DNA of 64,000 nt from CAVZOY01 sp963777095 (lineage in GTDB: Bacteria > Actinomycetota > Actinomycetes > Mycobacteriales > Geodermatophilaceae). The stretch lies in the NCBI GenBank assembly GCA_963777095.1, contig CAVZOY010000003.1, positions 186,001-250,000 on the forward strand, given 5' to 3'. Made by a program: the position numbers and the translations under genes. Numbering within the stretch: position 1 is the stretch's first letter; every line of letters begins with the position of its first letter. The notes under the pieces are model-generated. The model ran no database searches, was not told the DNA's origin, and saw nothing but the letters and a program-made list of their open reading frames with translations. This document shows, piece after piece, positions 20,829-28,848 of the stretch.

Positions 20829-21475
20829 CCCGCTCCGCCCGTCCGCGCCTGCTCGCCCTGCTCGCTGCGGGCGGGCTGGCGGTGGCCGGGTGCGGCGCGG
20901 CGTCGTCGGCGACGGAGTCCCACGAGGGGCACGACGCCCCGGCGACCGTGGAGGGGCCCGACGACCGGTACGCCGGCATCGACCTGCCGGAGCCCTACCA
21001 GCGGCCCACGTTCACCCTCACCGACACGGCGGGGGAGAGCTACGACTTCGGCGCCGAGACCGGTGGCCGGCCGACGCTGCTGTTCTTCGGCTACACCCAG
21101 TGCCCCGACGTCTGCCCGGCGACCATGGCCGACGTCGCCGTCGCCCTGCGGATGTCCGACCCGGCGCTGGCCGAGCGGATCCAGCTGGTCTTCGTCACGA
21201 CCGACCCGGCCACCGACAACCCCGAGGTGCTCGGCGAGTACCTCGACCGGTTCGACGCCGACCTGCCCACACAGTTCATCGGGCTCACCGGCGAGCAGGA
21301 CGCGATCGAGCAGGCCCAGCTGGCGGCGGGCGTGCCGCTCGCCGAGGACGACGGACGGCTGCACTCGTCGTTGCTGTTGCTGTACTCAGCCGACGACGAG
21401 GCGCCGGTCGCCTTCGACACCGGCAACACGCCGCAGGACATCGTCGGCGACCTCGCGCTCGTGACCGGCTCGTGA
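20825..21475 (+). CDS. SCO1/SenC family copper chaperone lipoprotein
   Basis: 216 residues. The lipobox LAVAGC places the lipidated Cys at residue 23. The thioredoxin-fold SCO domain has the copper ligands in FFGYTQCPDVCPATM (Cys93, Cys97) and the His of GRLHSSLLLLY (His180). SCO proteins deliver copper to the Cu(A) site of cytochrome c oxidase or act as thiol reductants, outside the membrane. GTG 20825 overlaps the ycnI-like stop and its own TGA overlaps the next GTG, so the whole cluster is translationally coupled. Confidence 0.93.
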   Translation: MTRSARPRLLALLAAGGLAVAGCGAASSATESHEGHDAPATVEGPDDRYAGIDLPEPYQRPTFTLTDTAGESYDFGAETGGRPTLLFFGYTQCPDVCPATMADVAVALRMSDPALAERIQLVFVTTDPATDNPEVLGEYLDRFDADLPTQFIGLTGEQDAIEQAQLAAGVPLAEDDGRLHSSLLLLYSADDEAPVAFDTGNTPQDIVGDLALVTGS

Positions 21476-22527
21476 GGGCGGCCGCGGCCCGCCTGCTCGT
21501 CGTCGTCCTCGGCCTGCTCGCGAGCCTCGCGCTGGCCGGCCCGGCGCAGGCGCACGTCGGCGGCGGCGCCGCCGGCAGCGACTTCGACGCCCGCGTGCTG
21601 TCGGTGTCGCCGGCCGTGCCCGGCCTCTCCGTGCAGGTGCTGCAGTTCGGCGACGAGTTCGAGGTGGTCAACGAGGGCGCCGTCGACGTGCTGGTGCCCG
21701 GCTACTCGGACGAGCCGTACCTGCGCATCGGCCCGGACGGCGTCTGGCGCAACCGCAACAGCCCGGCCACCTGGCTGAACCTCGACCGCTACGGCACCGC
21801 GGCCGCCGACCTGCCCGCCGGCGTGGACGCCAGCGCCGAGCCGGAGTGGGAGCAGGTCTCGACAGAGTCGGCCTACATCTGGCACGACCACCGGACGCAC
21901 TGGATGACCGAGGGGCTGCTGCCGCCCCGGGTGGCCGCCGCGCCGGACCGGCCGCACACGGTGTCGGCGTGGACGGTGCCGCTGCGGGTCGACGGCCGGG
22001 ATGTCGCGGTCGACGGCGTCCTCACCTGGAGCCCGCCGCCCTCGCCGTGGACGGTGTGGCCGGCCTACGCCGCCATCGCCCTGGTCACCGTGGCCGCGGG
22101 CCTCTTCCTGCCCGGTCCGCGCCCGCTCGGTGCGCTGCTGCTGGTCGGCGCAGCCGCGGCGCTGTGGCACGCGGCGTCCACACCGGAGCCGGCCGCGAGC
22201 CTGGGCTCGCACGCCGGGGCGCTGGCGTCGGCGTTCCTGCCCGCGGTCACCGCTGCCGTCGTGGCCGGGCTCGGCTGGGTCGCGGCCCGGCGCGGGCGCG
22301 GGGTCATGACCGGCCTGATGGCCCTGACCCTGGGCTGGCTGCTGCTGGTGCAGGGCCTGCCCGACGCCGACGTCCTGTGGACGGCGAACGTCGTGTCGAA
22401 CGGGCCGGCGTGGGTGGCCCGGATCGCCGTCGCGCTGCTGGTCGCCCTGGGTGCCGGACTGGTCGGTGGGGGACTGGCCGCGGTGCGCCGGTTCCGCGAG
22501 CCGCAGGCCTCACCCGCCGTCGCCTGA
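21472..22527 (+). CDS. Hypothetical secreted/membrane protein of copper operon
   Basis: 351 residues. A signal peptide (LLVVVLGLLASLALAGPAQA) is followed by HVGGGAAGSDFDARVLSVSP, an extracellular beta-rich domain rich in His and Trp (ESAYIWHDHRTHWMTEGLL), then five or six helices (AAIALVTVAAGLFLPGP to VARIAVALLVALGAGLVGGG). I do not recognise a named family. The mature protein would start with His, as in CopC and YcnI, and the HDHRTHW cluster could bind metal. It is the last gene of the overlapping operon, so a copper-related role is likely (inference). Confidence 0.75.
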   Translation: MRAAAARLLVVVLGLLASLALAGPAQAHVGGGAAGSDFDARVLSVSPAVPGLSVQVLQFGDEFEVVNEGAVDVLVPGYSDEPYLRIGPDGVWRNRNSPATWLNLDRYGTAAADLPAGVDASAEPEWEQVSTESAYIWHDHRTHWMTEGLLPPRVAAAPDRPHTVSAWTVPLRVDGRDVAVDGVLTWSPPPSPWTVWPAYAAIALVTVAAGLFLPGPRPLGALLLVGAAAALWHAASTPEPAASLGSHAGALASAFLPAVTAAVVAGLGWVAARRGRGVMTGLMALTLGWLLLVQGLPDADVLWTANVVSNGPAWVARIAVALLVALGAGLVGGGLAAVRRFREPQASPAVA

Positions 22528-22565
22528 CAGCGGCCGAGGCCATTCGAACCGTCCTCGGCAGGACG

Positions 22566-22669
22566 GTCACGAATGACATCCGTGTCAGTAACGGCTGTGA
22601 CGAGTGGGGTGTGTGAGGCAGGTCTCACGGCGTGTCACGAACGACTCGCCGCACGCCTGGTCACGAACG
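22566..22669. promoter_or_regulatory. Three GTCACGAAYG repeats and a GTGAG/CTCAC palindrome before the M23 gene
   Basis: GTCACGAAYG occurs at 22566, 22634 and 22660 (the last two 26 bp apart), and GTGAG-N6-CTCAC forms a perfect inverted repeat at 22613-22628. All lie in the 210-bp region ahead of the M23 peptidase gene. They look like operator sites for a regulator I cannot name. Confidence 0.4.
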
Positions 22670-22739
22670 CGTCACGGAGTGTTTGTATCTGCAGCGATTC
22701 AGACAGCCGCCCACGGCTTCCCCACGGACGGGTAGGTGC

Positions 22740-23735
22740 ATGACCGCTCTGCACGAGGCGACCGCGTACGACGTCCCGGTCACCCGAGAGCTCTCCGCTC
22801 CGTCCCTCCCTCGCCAGCGGTCCGCGAGCCGCTCGGACGGCGCCGTCCGCGCCGCCCGGCCGACCACCGGCAGCCACCGCCGGATCCCCGCGCAGAGAGG
22901 CGCTGACACCGGTCGGCACCGACCGGTCCGTGCCGCTGAGCCTCGCCGGCCGCTCGCCGCGGCCGAGCCCGAGGTGCTCGAGGCCGCGCTCGCTCGAGGT
23001 CGAGTCACCGAGCAGGTCACCGCGAAGCTCTCCGCCGTTCCCCGGCGCGCGCCGCGCCGGCTGTCCCGCCGTCCCTCGGTCCTGCTCGGCGCCCTGATCG
23101 CCGGCGGCCTGGCGGCCGGGTTCATCAGCTTCACCGGCACGGACGACGCCGCCGCGCAGTCGACGTCGGTGCTGGCCGCCCAGGCGGAGCTGCTGACCGA
23201 GGAGGAGCTCGAGGTCATGCCCATGGCCTCGATCACCGAGGCGCAGGCGCAGGCCCGGCTCAGCGAGGTGGCCGCCTCCCGCAAGGACCGAGCCGACGCC
23301 CGCGCCGCCGCCGAGGCGGCCGCACGCGAGGCGGCCCGGCCCAAGACCGTCATGCCCGTCTCCGGAGCGACACTGACCAGCGGCTACGGCTCGCGGTGGG
23401 GCACCTTCCACTACGGCATCGACCTGGCCGCCCCCATGCGGACGCCGGAGTACGCGGCGGCCGACGGCGTGGTGCTCCGCGCGGGCTCGGCCAGCGGCTT
23501 CGGCCTGGCGGTCTACATCCTCCACGAGAACGGCGACGTCACCGTCTACGGCCACATGGACGAGATCCTCGTGGCGCCCGGCGACTACGTGGAGGCCGGC
23601 GACACGATCGCGCTGCTCGGCAACCGGGGGCAGTCGACCGGCCCGCACCTGCACTTCGAGGTGCACCAGGGCGGCGAGAACGGCACGAAGATCGACCCGA
23701 TCCCGTGGCTGCGCGACCGGGGCGTGAACATTTGA
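22740..23735 (+). CDS. M23 family metallopeptidase (peptidoglycan hydrolase)
   Basis: 331 residues. A long, basic, proline-rich cytoplasmic N-terminus (1-115) precedes one membrane helix (VLLGALIAGGLAAGFISF) and an Ala/Glu-rich coiled segment (ITEAQAQARLSEVAASRKDR). The C-terminal LytM/M23 domain runs from MPVSGATLTSGYGSRWG. Its zinc ligands are in FHYGIDLAAP (H-x3-D) and HLHFEVH, with NRGQSTGPHLHFEV intact. It should cleave peptide cross-links outside the membrane. It starts at ATG 22740 after GGGTAGGTGC and has its own promoter region with repeats. Confidence 0.93.
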   Translation: MTALHEATAYDVPVTRELSAPSLPRQRSASRSDGAVRAARPTTGSHRRIPAQRGADTGRHRPVRAAEPRRPLAAAEPEVLEAALARGRVTEQVTAKLSAVPRRAPRRLSRRPSVLLGALIAGGLAAGFISFTGTDDAAAQSTSVLAAQAELLTEEELEVMPMASITEAQAQARLSEVAASRKDRADARAAAEAAAREAARPKTVMPVSGATLTSGYGSRWGTFHYGIDLAAPMRTPEYAAADGVVLRAGSASGFGLAVYILHENGDVTVYGHMDEILVAPGDYVEAGDTIALLGNRGQSTGPHLHFEVHQGGENGTKIDPIPWLRDRGVNI

Positions 23736-23753
23736 CCGTGATGGGATGAGGGC

Positions 23754-24156
23754 GTGGGCAGCGCCGCCGAGGACAGCAACCGGCGGCTGCTGCGCGCCCG
23801 CGACGCGATGGACGGCAGCTACGCCGAGCCGCTCGACGTCCCCACGCTGGCGCGGATCGCGCACGTGTCCGAGGCGCACTTCATCCGCACCTTCCGGGCC
23901 ACGTTCGGCGAGACGCCCAACCGCTACCTGCAGCGCCGCCGGGTCGAGCGGGCGATGTGGCTGCTGCGCTCCACCGACCGCAGCGTGACCGACATCTGCA
24001 TGGACGTCGGGCTTCACGAGCCTGGGCACCTTCAGCCGGGTCTTCCGCGACATCGTCGGGGAGCCGCCCAGCGCCTACCGCCGACGCGGTCCGCTGCAGC
24101 CGGTGCCCTCCTGCTTCGCGATGGCGTGGCTACGGCCGAGCAGCGCCGGCAAGTGA
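23754..24156 (+). pseudogene. AraC family transcriptional regulator, one frameshift
   Basis: A short, HTH-only AraC protein. The first helix-turn-helix is LDVPTLARIAHVSEAHFIRT followed by FRATFGETPNRYLQRRRVER. After DICMDVG one extra G (about 24,008) shifts the frame, and the second HTH continues FTSLGTFSRVFRDIVGEPPS then AYRRRGPLQPVPSCFAMAWL, ending GK with TGA at 24154-24156. Mended length is about 134 residues. It lies directly upstream of the VOC protein gene, which it may regulate. Confidence 0.82.
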
Positions 24157-24205
24157 GCAGTTTCGGAGAAGCCCGCGGTCAGCGACCGGTCCTAGCGTTC
24201 TGCCC

Positions 24206-24620
24206 ATGATGAAGCGACTGAACATCTCCGGCATCTACGTCCTCGACCAGGACCAGGCGCTCGACTTCTACGTCGGCAAGCTCGGTCTGGAGGTCGACAC
24301 CGACGTCGACCTCGGCTTCATGCGGTGGCTGACCATCCGCGTGCCGGGCGACCCCGACCACAAGATCCTCCTCGAGCGGCCCGGCTCGCCGGCGATGAGC
24401 GAGGAGACCGCCGCCCAGGTGCGCGAGATGGTGACCAAGGGCGCCGCCGGCGGGCACCTGTTCTTCGCCGTGGACGACGCCCACGCCACGCACGCCGAGC
24501 TCAAGGCGCGCGGCGTCGAGACTGCCCGAGGAGCCCACCGATCAGGGCTACGGCATCGACTTCGGCCTGCGCGACCCGTTCGGCAACCACGTCCGCATCG
24601 CCCAGCTCAAGGAGGGCTGA
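24206..24620 (+). pseudogene. VOC (glyoxalase/bleomycin-resistance) family protein, one frameshift
   Basis: About 137 residues. It starts LNISGIYVLDQDQALDFYVG then KLGLEVDTDVDLGFMRWLTI with the paired beta-alpha-beta-beta-beta modules of VOC enzymes. It runs to DDAHATHAELKARGVE. One extra A near 24,521 shifts the frame, and it continues LPEEPTDQGYGIDFGLRDPF then GNHVRIAQLKEG with TGA at 24618. Metal ligands of the fold (His/Glu) are partly visible (GIDFGLRDPFGN). Its substrate is unknown. It forms a unit with the preceding AraC regulator and ends 113 bases before the tRNA gene. Confidence 0.82.
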
Positions 24621-24733
24621 GCCGCTCGCGGCAGAGGTCGGCGCGCCCTTCGGCGTGTCCGACCCCTCCGCCGCCGCGCGGCCGCGGCCCTGTATCGTTG
24701 CCGACGGCCCGGTGGAGACATCGGGTCGGCCAC

Positions 24734-24806
24734 GGGGCTGTGGCGCAGCTGGTAGCGCACCACACTGGCAGTGTGGGGGTCAGGGGTTCGAGTCCCCTCA
24801 GCTCCA
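24734..24806 (+). tRNA. tRNA-Ala(GGC), integration site
   Basis: A full cloverleaf is present. The acceptor GGGGCTG pairs with CAGCTCC (one G-T), the D arm is GCGCAGCTGGTAGCGC, the anticodon stem CCACA/TGTGG surrounds the loop CTGGCAG (anticodon GGC), and the T arm AGGGG-TTCGAGT-CCCCT is intact. No CCA is encoded. The 42 bases from the anticodon loop to the 3' end are repeated exactly at 41,607 and nearly so at 39,318, marking it as the attB for tyrosine-integrase elements. The inserted DNA preserves the tRNA. Confidence 0.95.
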
Positions 24807-24817
24807 CCCCGATGACC

Positions 24818-24845
24818 AGGCCGTTCTCCTTCTGGAGGGCGGCCT
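24818..24845 (+). terminator. Terminator of tRNA-Ala
   Basis: AGGCCG-tt-CTCC-ttct-GGAG-gg-CGGCCT folds as a near-perfect stem just after the tRNA. Variants of this same hairpin follow every tRNA 3' copy in the window (39370, 41660, 56178), and one stands alone at 43004. Confidence 0.8.
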
Positions 24846-24856
24846 GAGTCGTCTCT

Positions 24857-24880
24857 GGTTGCAGTTGTGGTTGCAGTTTG
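24857..24880. repeat. Integrase arm-type direct repeats (integrase side)
   Basis: GGTTGCAGTT occurs at 24857-24866 and 24869-24878, a 12-bp period. The same pair, with the same period, lies on the far side of the elements at 39180-39201 and 41469-41490, and single copies follow the second and third tRNA 3' copies. This layout fits arm-type sites of a lambda-like integrase. Confidence 0.6.
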
Positions 24881-26033
24881 CCTGCCCTTACCTGGCAGCA
24901 GCAGGGCGCCCATCCGGTCGGCGGCCTCGCGGGCGAGCGCCGGCATGACGTGGCTGTAGATGTCCATCGTCGTGCGCATCTGGCTGTGGCCGAGCAGCTC
25001 CATGACCACCCGCGGGTGCACGTTCTCGCTGAGCAGCAGGGTGGCGGCGGTGTGCCGGCCGTCGTGCAGCCGGACGTGGCGGACGCCGGCCTCCTGCAGC
25101 AGCCGCGTCCAGTCGTCGTAGTCGGTCTTCTTGTCGATCGGCCGGCCGTTGGGCTGGGCGAAGACCAGGTCCTCGTCGTGCCACTCGGAGCCGGCCAGCA
25201 TCCGCTCGCCGAGCTGGGCGGCCTTGTGCCGGTGCAGCTCGGCGACCAGCGGCATCGGGAGCGCCAGCGTGCGCTGGCTGCGCTGGTCTTGGGCTCCTCG
25301 TAGATCAGCCCGCCGCCGCGGACGCGGTGGATGCTGCGCCGGACCGTGAGCGTGTTGGCTGAGCAGGTCGATGTCCTTCCACTGCAGCGCCAGGGCCTCG
25401 GACTGCCGCAGGCCGAGGGCGAGGGCGACGGTCCAGCGGGCGGAGTTGCGGACGTGCGGCCGCGGCTTCCAGGACGGCGCGGGCCTCGTCGAGGTCGAGG
25501 GCGGTGGCGATGTCGCTCTGCCGCTGGGCGGGCGGGTCGACGAGGGTGGCGACGTTGCGCGGGACGTGGCCGCGTTGGACGGCGACGGTGAGGGCCCGGG
25601 ACAGGATGCGGTGGTGGCGGAGCACGGAGGCGGGGGAGTAGCCGGCGTCGAGCAGGGCGGTGTAGAGCTGGTCGAGGTGCTCCGGCCGCAGCCGGTCGAG
25701 GCGGTGCCGGCCGATGCCGGGGATCAGGTGCCTGCGGACGGCGGACTCGTAGCTCTCCAGCGTCCGCTGTCGCACCCGGCGCGGGGCGATGGTGGTCAGC
25801 CAGTGCTCGAGCCACCAGGCGACGGTCGGGGTGGACGTCTCGCCGACCGTCCCGGAGTCGCGCTTGCGCTCGAGCTCTCGGACCTTCGCGACCACGACGC
25901 CGCGGCTCTTGCTGCTGACGTGCCGGCGGTCGAGCTTGCCGTCGAGCGTGAACCCGACGGAGACGTAGCCGTGCCAGCGCCCGTCGGCGCCCTTGTAGAT
26001 CGTCGACTCGCCGTTCGACGCGCGTCCCGCCAT
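24881..26033 (-). pseudogene. int: Tyrosine-type site-specific integrase, two or more frameshifts
   Basis: The N-terminal arm- and core-binding domains lie in one frame (ASNGESTIYKGADGRWHGYV, TPTVAWWLEHWLTTIAPRRV, LRPEHLDQLYTALLDAGYSP). The catalytic domain is split. The first Arg is in a second frame (ALGLRQSEALAL). The rest is in a third (MPLVAELHRHKAAQLGERML; RLHDGRHTAATLLL with H-x-x-R; ELLGHSQMRTTMDIYSHVMP with the nucleophile Tyr). All catalytic residues are present and no nonsense codons occur. The protein ends against the tRNA on the opposite strand. It would integrate the element into tRNA-Ala(GGC); whether it is active depends on whether the indels are real. Confidence 0.85.
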
Positions 26034-26036
26034 CCG

Positions 26037-26351
26037 CTACCCCTCGGCGCTCTCTCGGAGGGTCAGTCTCGCGGAGCACTCGGGCGAGGGGCAGGCGCGC
26101 TGTGGATTCACGCGGCGTCCGGCGAAGGCTGTGGACGGGACGGGGAGAGCCTCGAGCCGGCGCACGTAGCGCTCGAGCTCTGCCTGGGAGATCCGGCAGC
26201 TGCGGCCGATGTGTACGGGACGCAGCTCCCCGCTCTTCATGAGCGCGTACACCGTCGTGCGACCGATGCGGAGGACCTTCGCGGCCTCTTCGGGCGTGAG
26301 GAGGAGCCGATCGGCGGCCATGACGTCCCGGAGCGGCTGCGGATCACCCAT
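26037..26351 (-). CDS. xis: Excisionase-like helix-turn-helix protein
   Basis: 104 residues. The MerR-like/excisionase HTH is LLTPEEAAKVLRIGRTTVYA followed by LMKSGELRPVHIGRSCRISQ and AELERYVRR, the typical actinobacterial helix_turn_helix_17 type that partners integrases. A C-terminal tail of about 30 residues with two Cys (ACPSPECSA) is less usual. The gene is 3 bases upstream of the integrase start on the same strand, so the two are co-transcribed. It likely controls excision of the element. Confidence 0.85.
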   Translation of the reverse strand: MGDPQPLRDVMAADRLLLTPEEAAKVLRIGRTTVYALMKSGELRPVHIGRSCRISQAELERYVRRLEALPVPSTAFAGRRVNPQRACPSPECSARLTLRESAEG

Positions 26352-26426
26352 GTCGACATCTCCCGGATCAGTCGCGTGCTTGCGTGAAGGCTGCCGTACG
26401 ACGGTGGGGGAGCGGCCTGCCGAACA

Positions 26427-26521
26427 TCTCCAGTCCGTCTCCAGCCGACGATCGCGCTGTTGACCGTCGCCGACTGGAGACTCGAGCGGCGGCCTCCTGC
26501 CTACTGGAGAAGTTCTGGAGC
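26427..26521. repeat. Array of TCTCCAG/CTGGAGA heptamers upstream of xis
   Basis: TCTCCAG occurs at 26427 and 26438 (11 bp apart). The inverted form CTGGAGA occurs at 26474 and 26504, with CTGGAGC at 26515 (again 11 bp after its neighbour). Further TCTCCAG copies lie near 27034, 27106, 32305 and 36623. Helical phasing and inverted symmetry suggest binding sites for the Xis-like protein or another element-coded regulator. Confidence 0.5.
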
Positions 26522-26528
26522 CTCGGGT

Positions 26529-27014
26529 TCAGCGCACGTCGAGGGCGCCGGTGAGGTGCGCGCGTCTCCGGTAGGCCTCCAGTACGGGCTGCAGTGCCCG
26601 CGCCAGGGCGGGCAGGTCGCGGTCGTAGACCCGCCCGTCGTTCAGCTGGCCGGCGAGCTCGCCGAGCAGCCTGGGCCAGTCGCGGCGGGTGGGCACGAGA
26701 GGAACCTGGACCTCGACGCGCCGCTCGACGAGCTCCACCGCGGACAGACCGGAGGCAGCGGCCCTGGCCTGCTCCCAGGCCCGGTGCCGGCAGGTGGCCG
26801 AGCACCACTTCGGGATAGGCCCCCGTCTTCCCGGCGTGATGGGTCCACCGCACCACCCGCAGGCCGTCGCCGCGGTCCTCCGTTCGGGACCGTGCCCGTC
26901 CGCTGCGGCCGGGGCCGAGCGGGCCTTCGGGGTCGTCCGCTGGGCTTGCTGACGCCGTTGCCGCTCGCGCTCCCGCCGTCGGGCTCGGTATTCGGGGCTA
27001 CCGCTGGTTCCCAT
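26529..27014 (-). CDS. Hypothetical protein with a Cys4-like zinc site
   Basis: 161 residues. A basic N-terminus (SPEYRARRRERERQRRQQAQ) precedes a C-x2-C...C-x3-C motif (ACGWCGGPITPGRRGPIPKW then CSATCRHRAWEQARA). An alpha-helical C-terminal half (WPRLLGELAGQLNDGRVYDR to LQPVLEAYRRRAHL) follows. Such small Cys-motif proteins with a basic leader are frequent in actinobacterial integrative elements, but I know of no assigned function. The start at ATG 27014 is chosen because the basic segment begins there. Confidence 0.6.
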   Translation of the reverse strand: MGTSGSPEYRARRRERERQRRQQAQRTTPKARSAPAAADGHGPERRTAATACGWCGGPITPGRRGPIPKWCSATCRHRAWEQARAAASGLSAVELVERRVEVQVPLVPTRRDWPRLLGELAGQLNDGRVYDRDLPALARALQPVLEAYRRRAHLTGALDVR

Positions 27015-27113
27015 GCCGTCAAGGCTCCGGACGAGTCTCCAGAAACCCGTCACCACGAATCGGCGGACCCGAGATGCATAAGGTGTGATCGCCTCGTGAT
27101 CTTGGAGTCTCCA

Positions 27114-27515
27114 GTGCTGCTCGGCCCGGGCCGGTTCCTCCTCGCAGCGATCGACGGCGGTGGCACGCTGCCCCCAGCCCTGGGTCTGGCCGGCGAACTC
27201 GTCCGGCGGGGTCACACCGTGGAGGTTCTGGGCGATCCGACGGCGGAGACGTCGTCGCGAGCGACCGGCTGCGGGTTTACCGCCTGGCCGACGGCGCCGC
27301 GCATCGACACGATCGTGGACCACACCGCGCTGGTTCGGGAGCTCGAGCGCGGCAACCCGCTCCGCCAGTTCGCCGCCTCGTGGGACCGAATTATCGTGGG
27401 GCCAGCCGCGCAGTTCGCCGACGACGTGGTCGCCGCCGCGGGGGCGCTCCGGGTGGACGCCGTGCTGGCCGACGGTCTGCCCGGGCTGCTGATCGGCGCC
27501 CAGGGCGATCCTCTT
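27114..27515 (+). pseudogene. Truncated UDP-glycosyltransferase (MGT-like) N-terminal fragment
   Basis: About 134 residues begin like a macrolide-type glycosyltransferase: GRFLLAAIDGGGTLPPALGL, then AGELVRRGHTVEVLGDPTAE and later AGALRVDAVLADGLPGLLIG. This is the acceptor-binding N-terminal Rossmann half only. After LLIGAQ the similarity stops and the sequence runs into the 3' end of the oppositely oriented CHAT gene. The C-terminal nucleotide-sugar domain is missing. It appears cut by the insertion of the CHAT operon. Confidence 0.65.
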
Positions 27516-27528
27516 ACCAGCCAGTGTG

Positions 27529-28848
27529 TCAGTGGAAGGCCTGAGGCAGCACATCCTTACGCGGCACCTCGACGTCGAGGCGGTCGTTCCCGTGCAGCAC
27601 GTACAGGATGCCGAGAGGGCTCCTCTTGGCGAGCAGGAGTTCGCGTCGCGCCAGCAGGACCGCCTCGCCGATCGTGAAGCCGCCGACCAGGAACGTGTAG
27701 AAGAACTCCGCGAAGTCGGCCGCGAGGTCGTCCGGGATGGCTGCATGCGTGCCTAGGAACGCCGGATGGCCGTTGCTGAGGAACCACTTCTGGAACGACA
27801 GCGACGAGAGAGGATCGATGGCGGAGGCGCCGCACGCGTTGAAGATCACGGCGGCGCGCGGAGGCTCGTCCGGTCCTTGGGTCTCCCCGCGCTTGCTGTA
27901 GCCGCTCTTGATGGCACCCAGGGTGATGGGGCGCGCCGAACCCGCCTGCGTCGACAGGAGAAGCTTGAACTGCTCGCTGTGCCACGGGATGCCGGAGACC
28001 TCGTCCGTGGTGTAGCAGTGGCACGCGAAATGGGACAAGGCCACCGACCCCTGTGCGGCGGCGCCGGTGCGGAGTCGCTGTCGCGAGTCGAACAGCACGT
28101 CGATGGCGCGCTCGCACACGTCCTGCTCCGACTCGTCCATCGGCCAGGGGCCGTCCACGTCGACCTCTCGCAGCGACTGCAGGAAGGTCTCCTCGCGCAG
28201 GAATCCCGCTCCTGCCCCCTCCGTCACCGCAGTGCTGTCGAGGTCGACCGTCCGGAAGCGGAACAACTGGATCGGCAGCGTCGGCTCGTTCGCCATGGGC
28301 ATAGCCCGGTGGTTCGCCTCCGGCGCGATCCGGCGGACGACGGCGTTGAAGCCGAGCAGGGTCTCGGCCAGGCGCATGAGGTCGCTGTCGTTACGGACGT
28401 CATCCAACGGTGGTGTCGACGGGAACACCGGCAGCAGCTCGACCGGAAAACCTGTGTGGGCCACGACATCGACGCGGGGGATGCTGCGCCAGTCGAAGGA
28501 CTTCTGGGTCAGCGCGCGTGCCTGTCGGAACGCGGTCTGGACCTTGTTCCAGTGCGAGTTGTTCTCGTCGGTCAGCCGCTGACCGAGCTCGCGACCTGCA
28601 TTGATCAGCGTCTCCAGCGCAACCCGGAGCTCTCCGTGGTCGTAGCCACGGCCAGGGACCTGCAGTCGGAGATCGCGCAATGCCCGTCCCGCCCGCTGCC
28701 ACGCCTCGTCGATCGCCGAGGACTGGTGGATCACCACCGGGTCGACCTGCAGCATCCCCGCGCCGAAGGCGAACTCGATCTCGAGACGGCTGCCCTCGTG
28801 GAAGGTCAGCGTCGCCAGCGCCGGCGGCTCCTCTCGGCCGGTCGTCAC
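27529..28848 (-). CDS. CHAT-domain protease
   Basis: 439 residues. The C-terminal half is a CHAT (caspase-like) peptidase. The catalytic His lies in SVALSHFACHCYTTDEVSG (His277) and the Cys in AAVIFNACGASAIDPLSSL (Cys339), with the usual FLGTHAAIPDDLAADFAEFF and GEAVLLARRELL helices after them. The N-terminal half (1-260) is a mixed alpha/beta region without recognised repeats; there is no TPR. The GTG at 28848 overlaps the stop of the membrane protein upstream (GTGA). CHAT proteases are effectors in several prokaryotic immune systems, and this one is coupled to two membrane proteins within a defence-rich element. Confidence 0.85.
   Translation of the reverse strand: MTTGREEPPALATLTFHEGSRLEIEFAFGAGMLQVDPVVIHQSSAIDEAWQRAGRALRDLRLQVPGRGYDHGELRVALETLINAGRELGQRLTDENNSHWNKVQTAFRQARALTQKSFDWRSIPRVDVVAHTGFPVELLPVFPSTPPLDDVRNDSDLMRLAETLLGFNAVVRRIAPEANHRAMPMANEPTLPIQLFRFRTVDLDSTAVTEGAGAGFLREETFLQSLREVDVDGPWPMDESEQDVCERAIDVLFDSRQRLRTGAAAQGSVALSHFACHCYTTDEVSGIPWHSEQFKLLLSTQAGSARPITLGAIKSGYSKRGETQGPDEPPRAAVIFNACGASAIDPLSSLSFQKWFLSNGHPAFLGTHAAIPDDLAADFAEFFYTFLVGGFTIGEAVLLARRELLLAKRSPLGILYVLHGNDRLDVEVPRKDVLPQAFH

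Noticed and set aside
22612..22628. CRP/GlxR-type operator before the M23 gene
   Set aside because: TGTGA and TCAC are separated by 8 bases, not the 6 of that consensus; the better description is GTGAG-N6-CTCAC.
22528..22739. ydaO/c-di-AMP riboswitch before the M23 gene
   Set aside because: Such switches are common ahead of cell-wall hydrolases, but none of the conserved ydaO segments can be found here.
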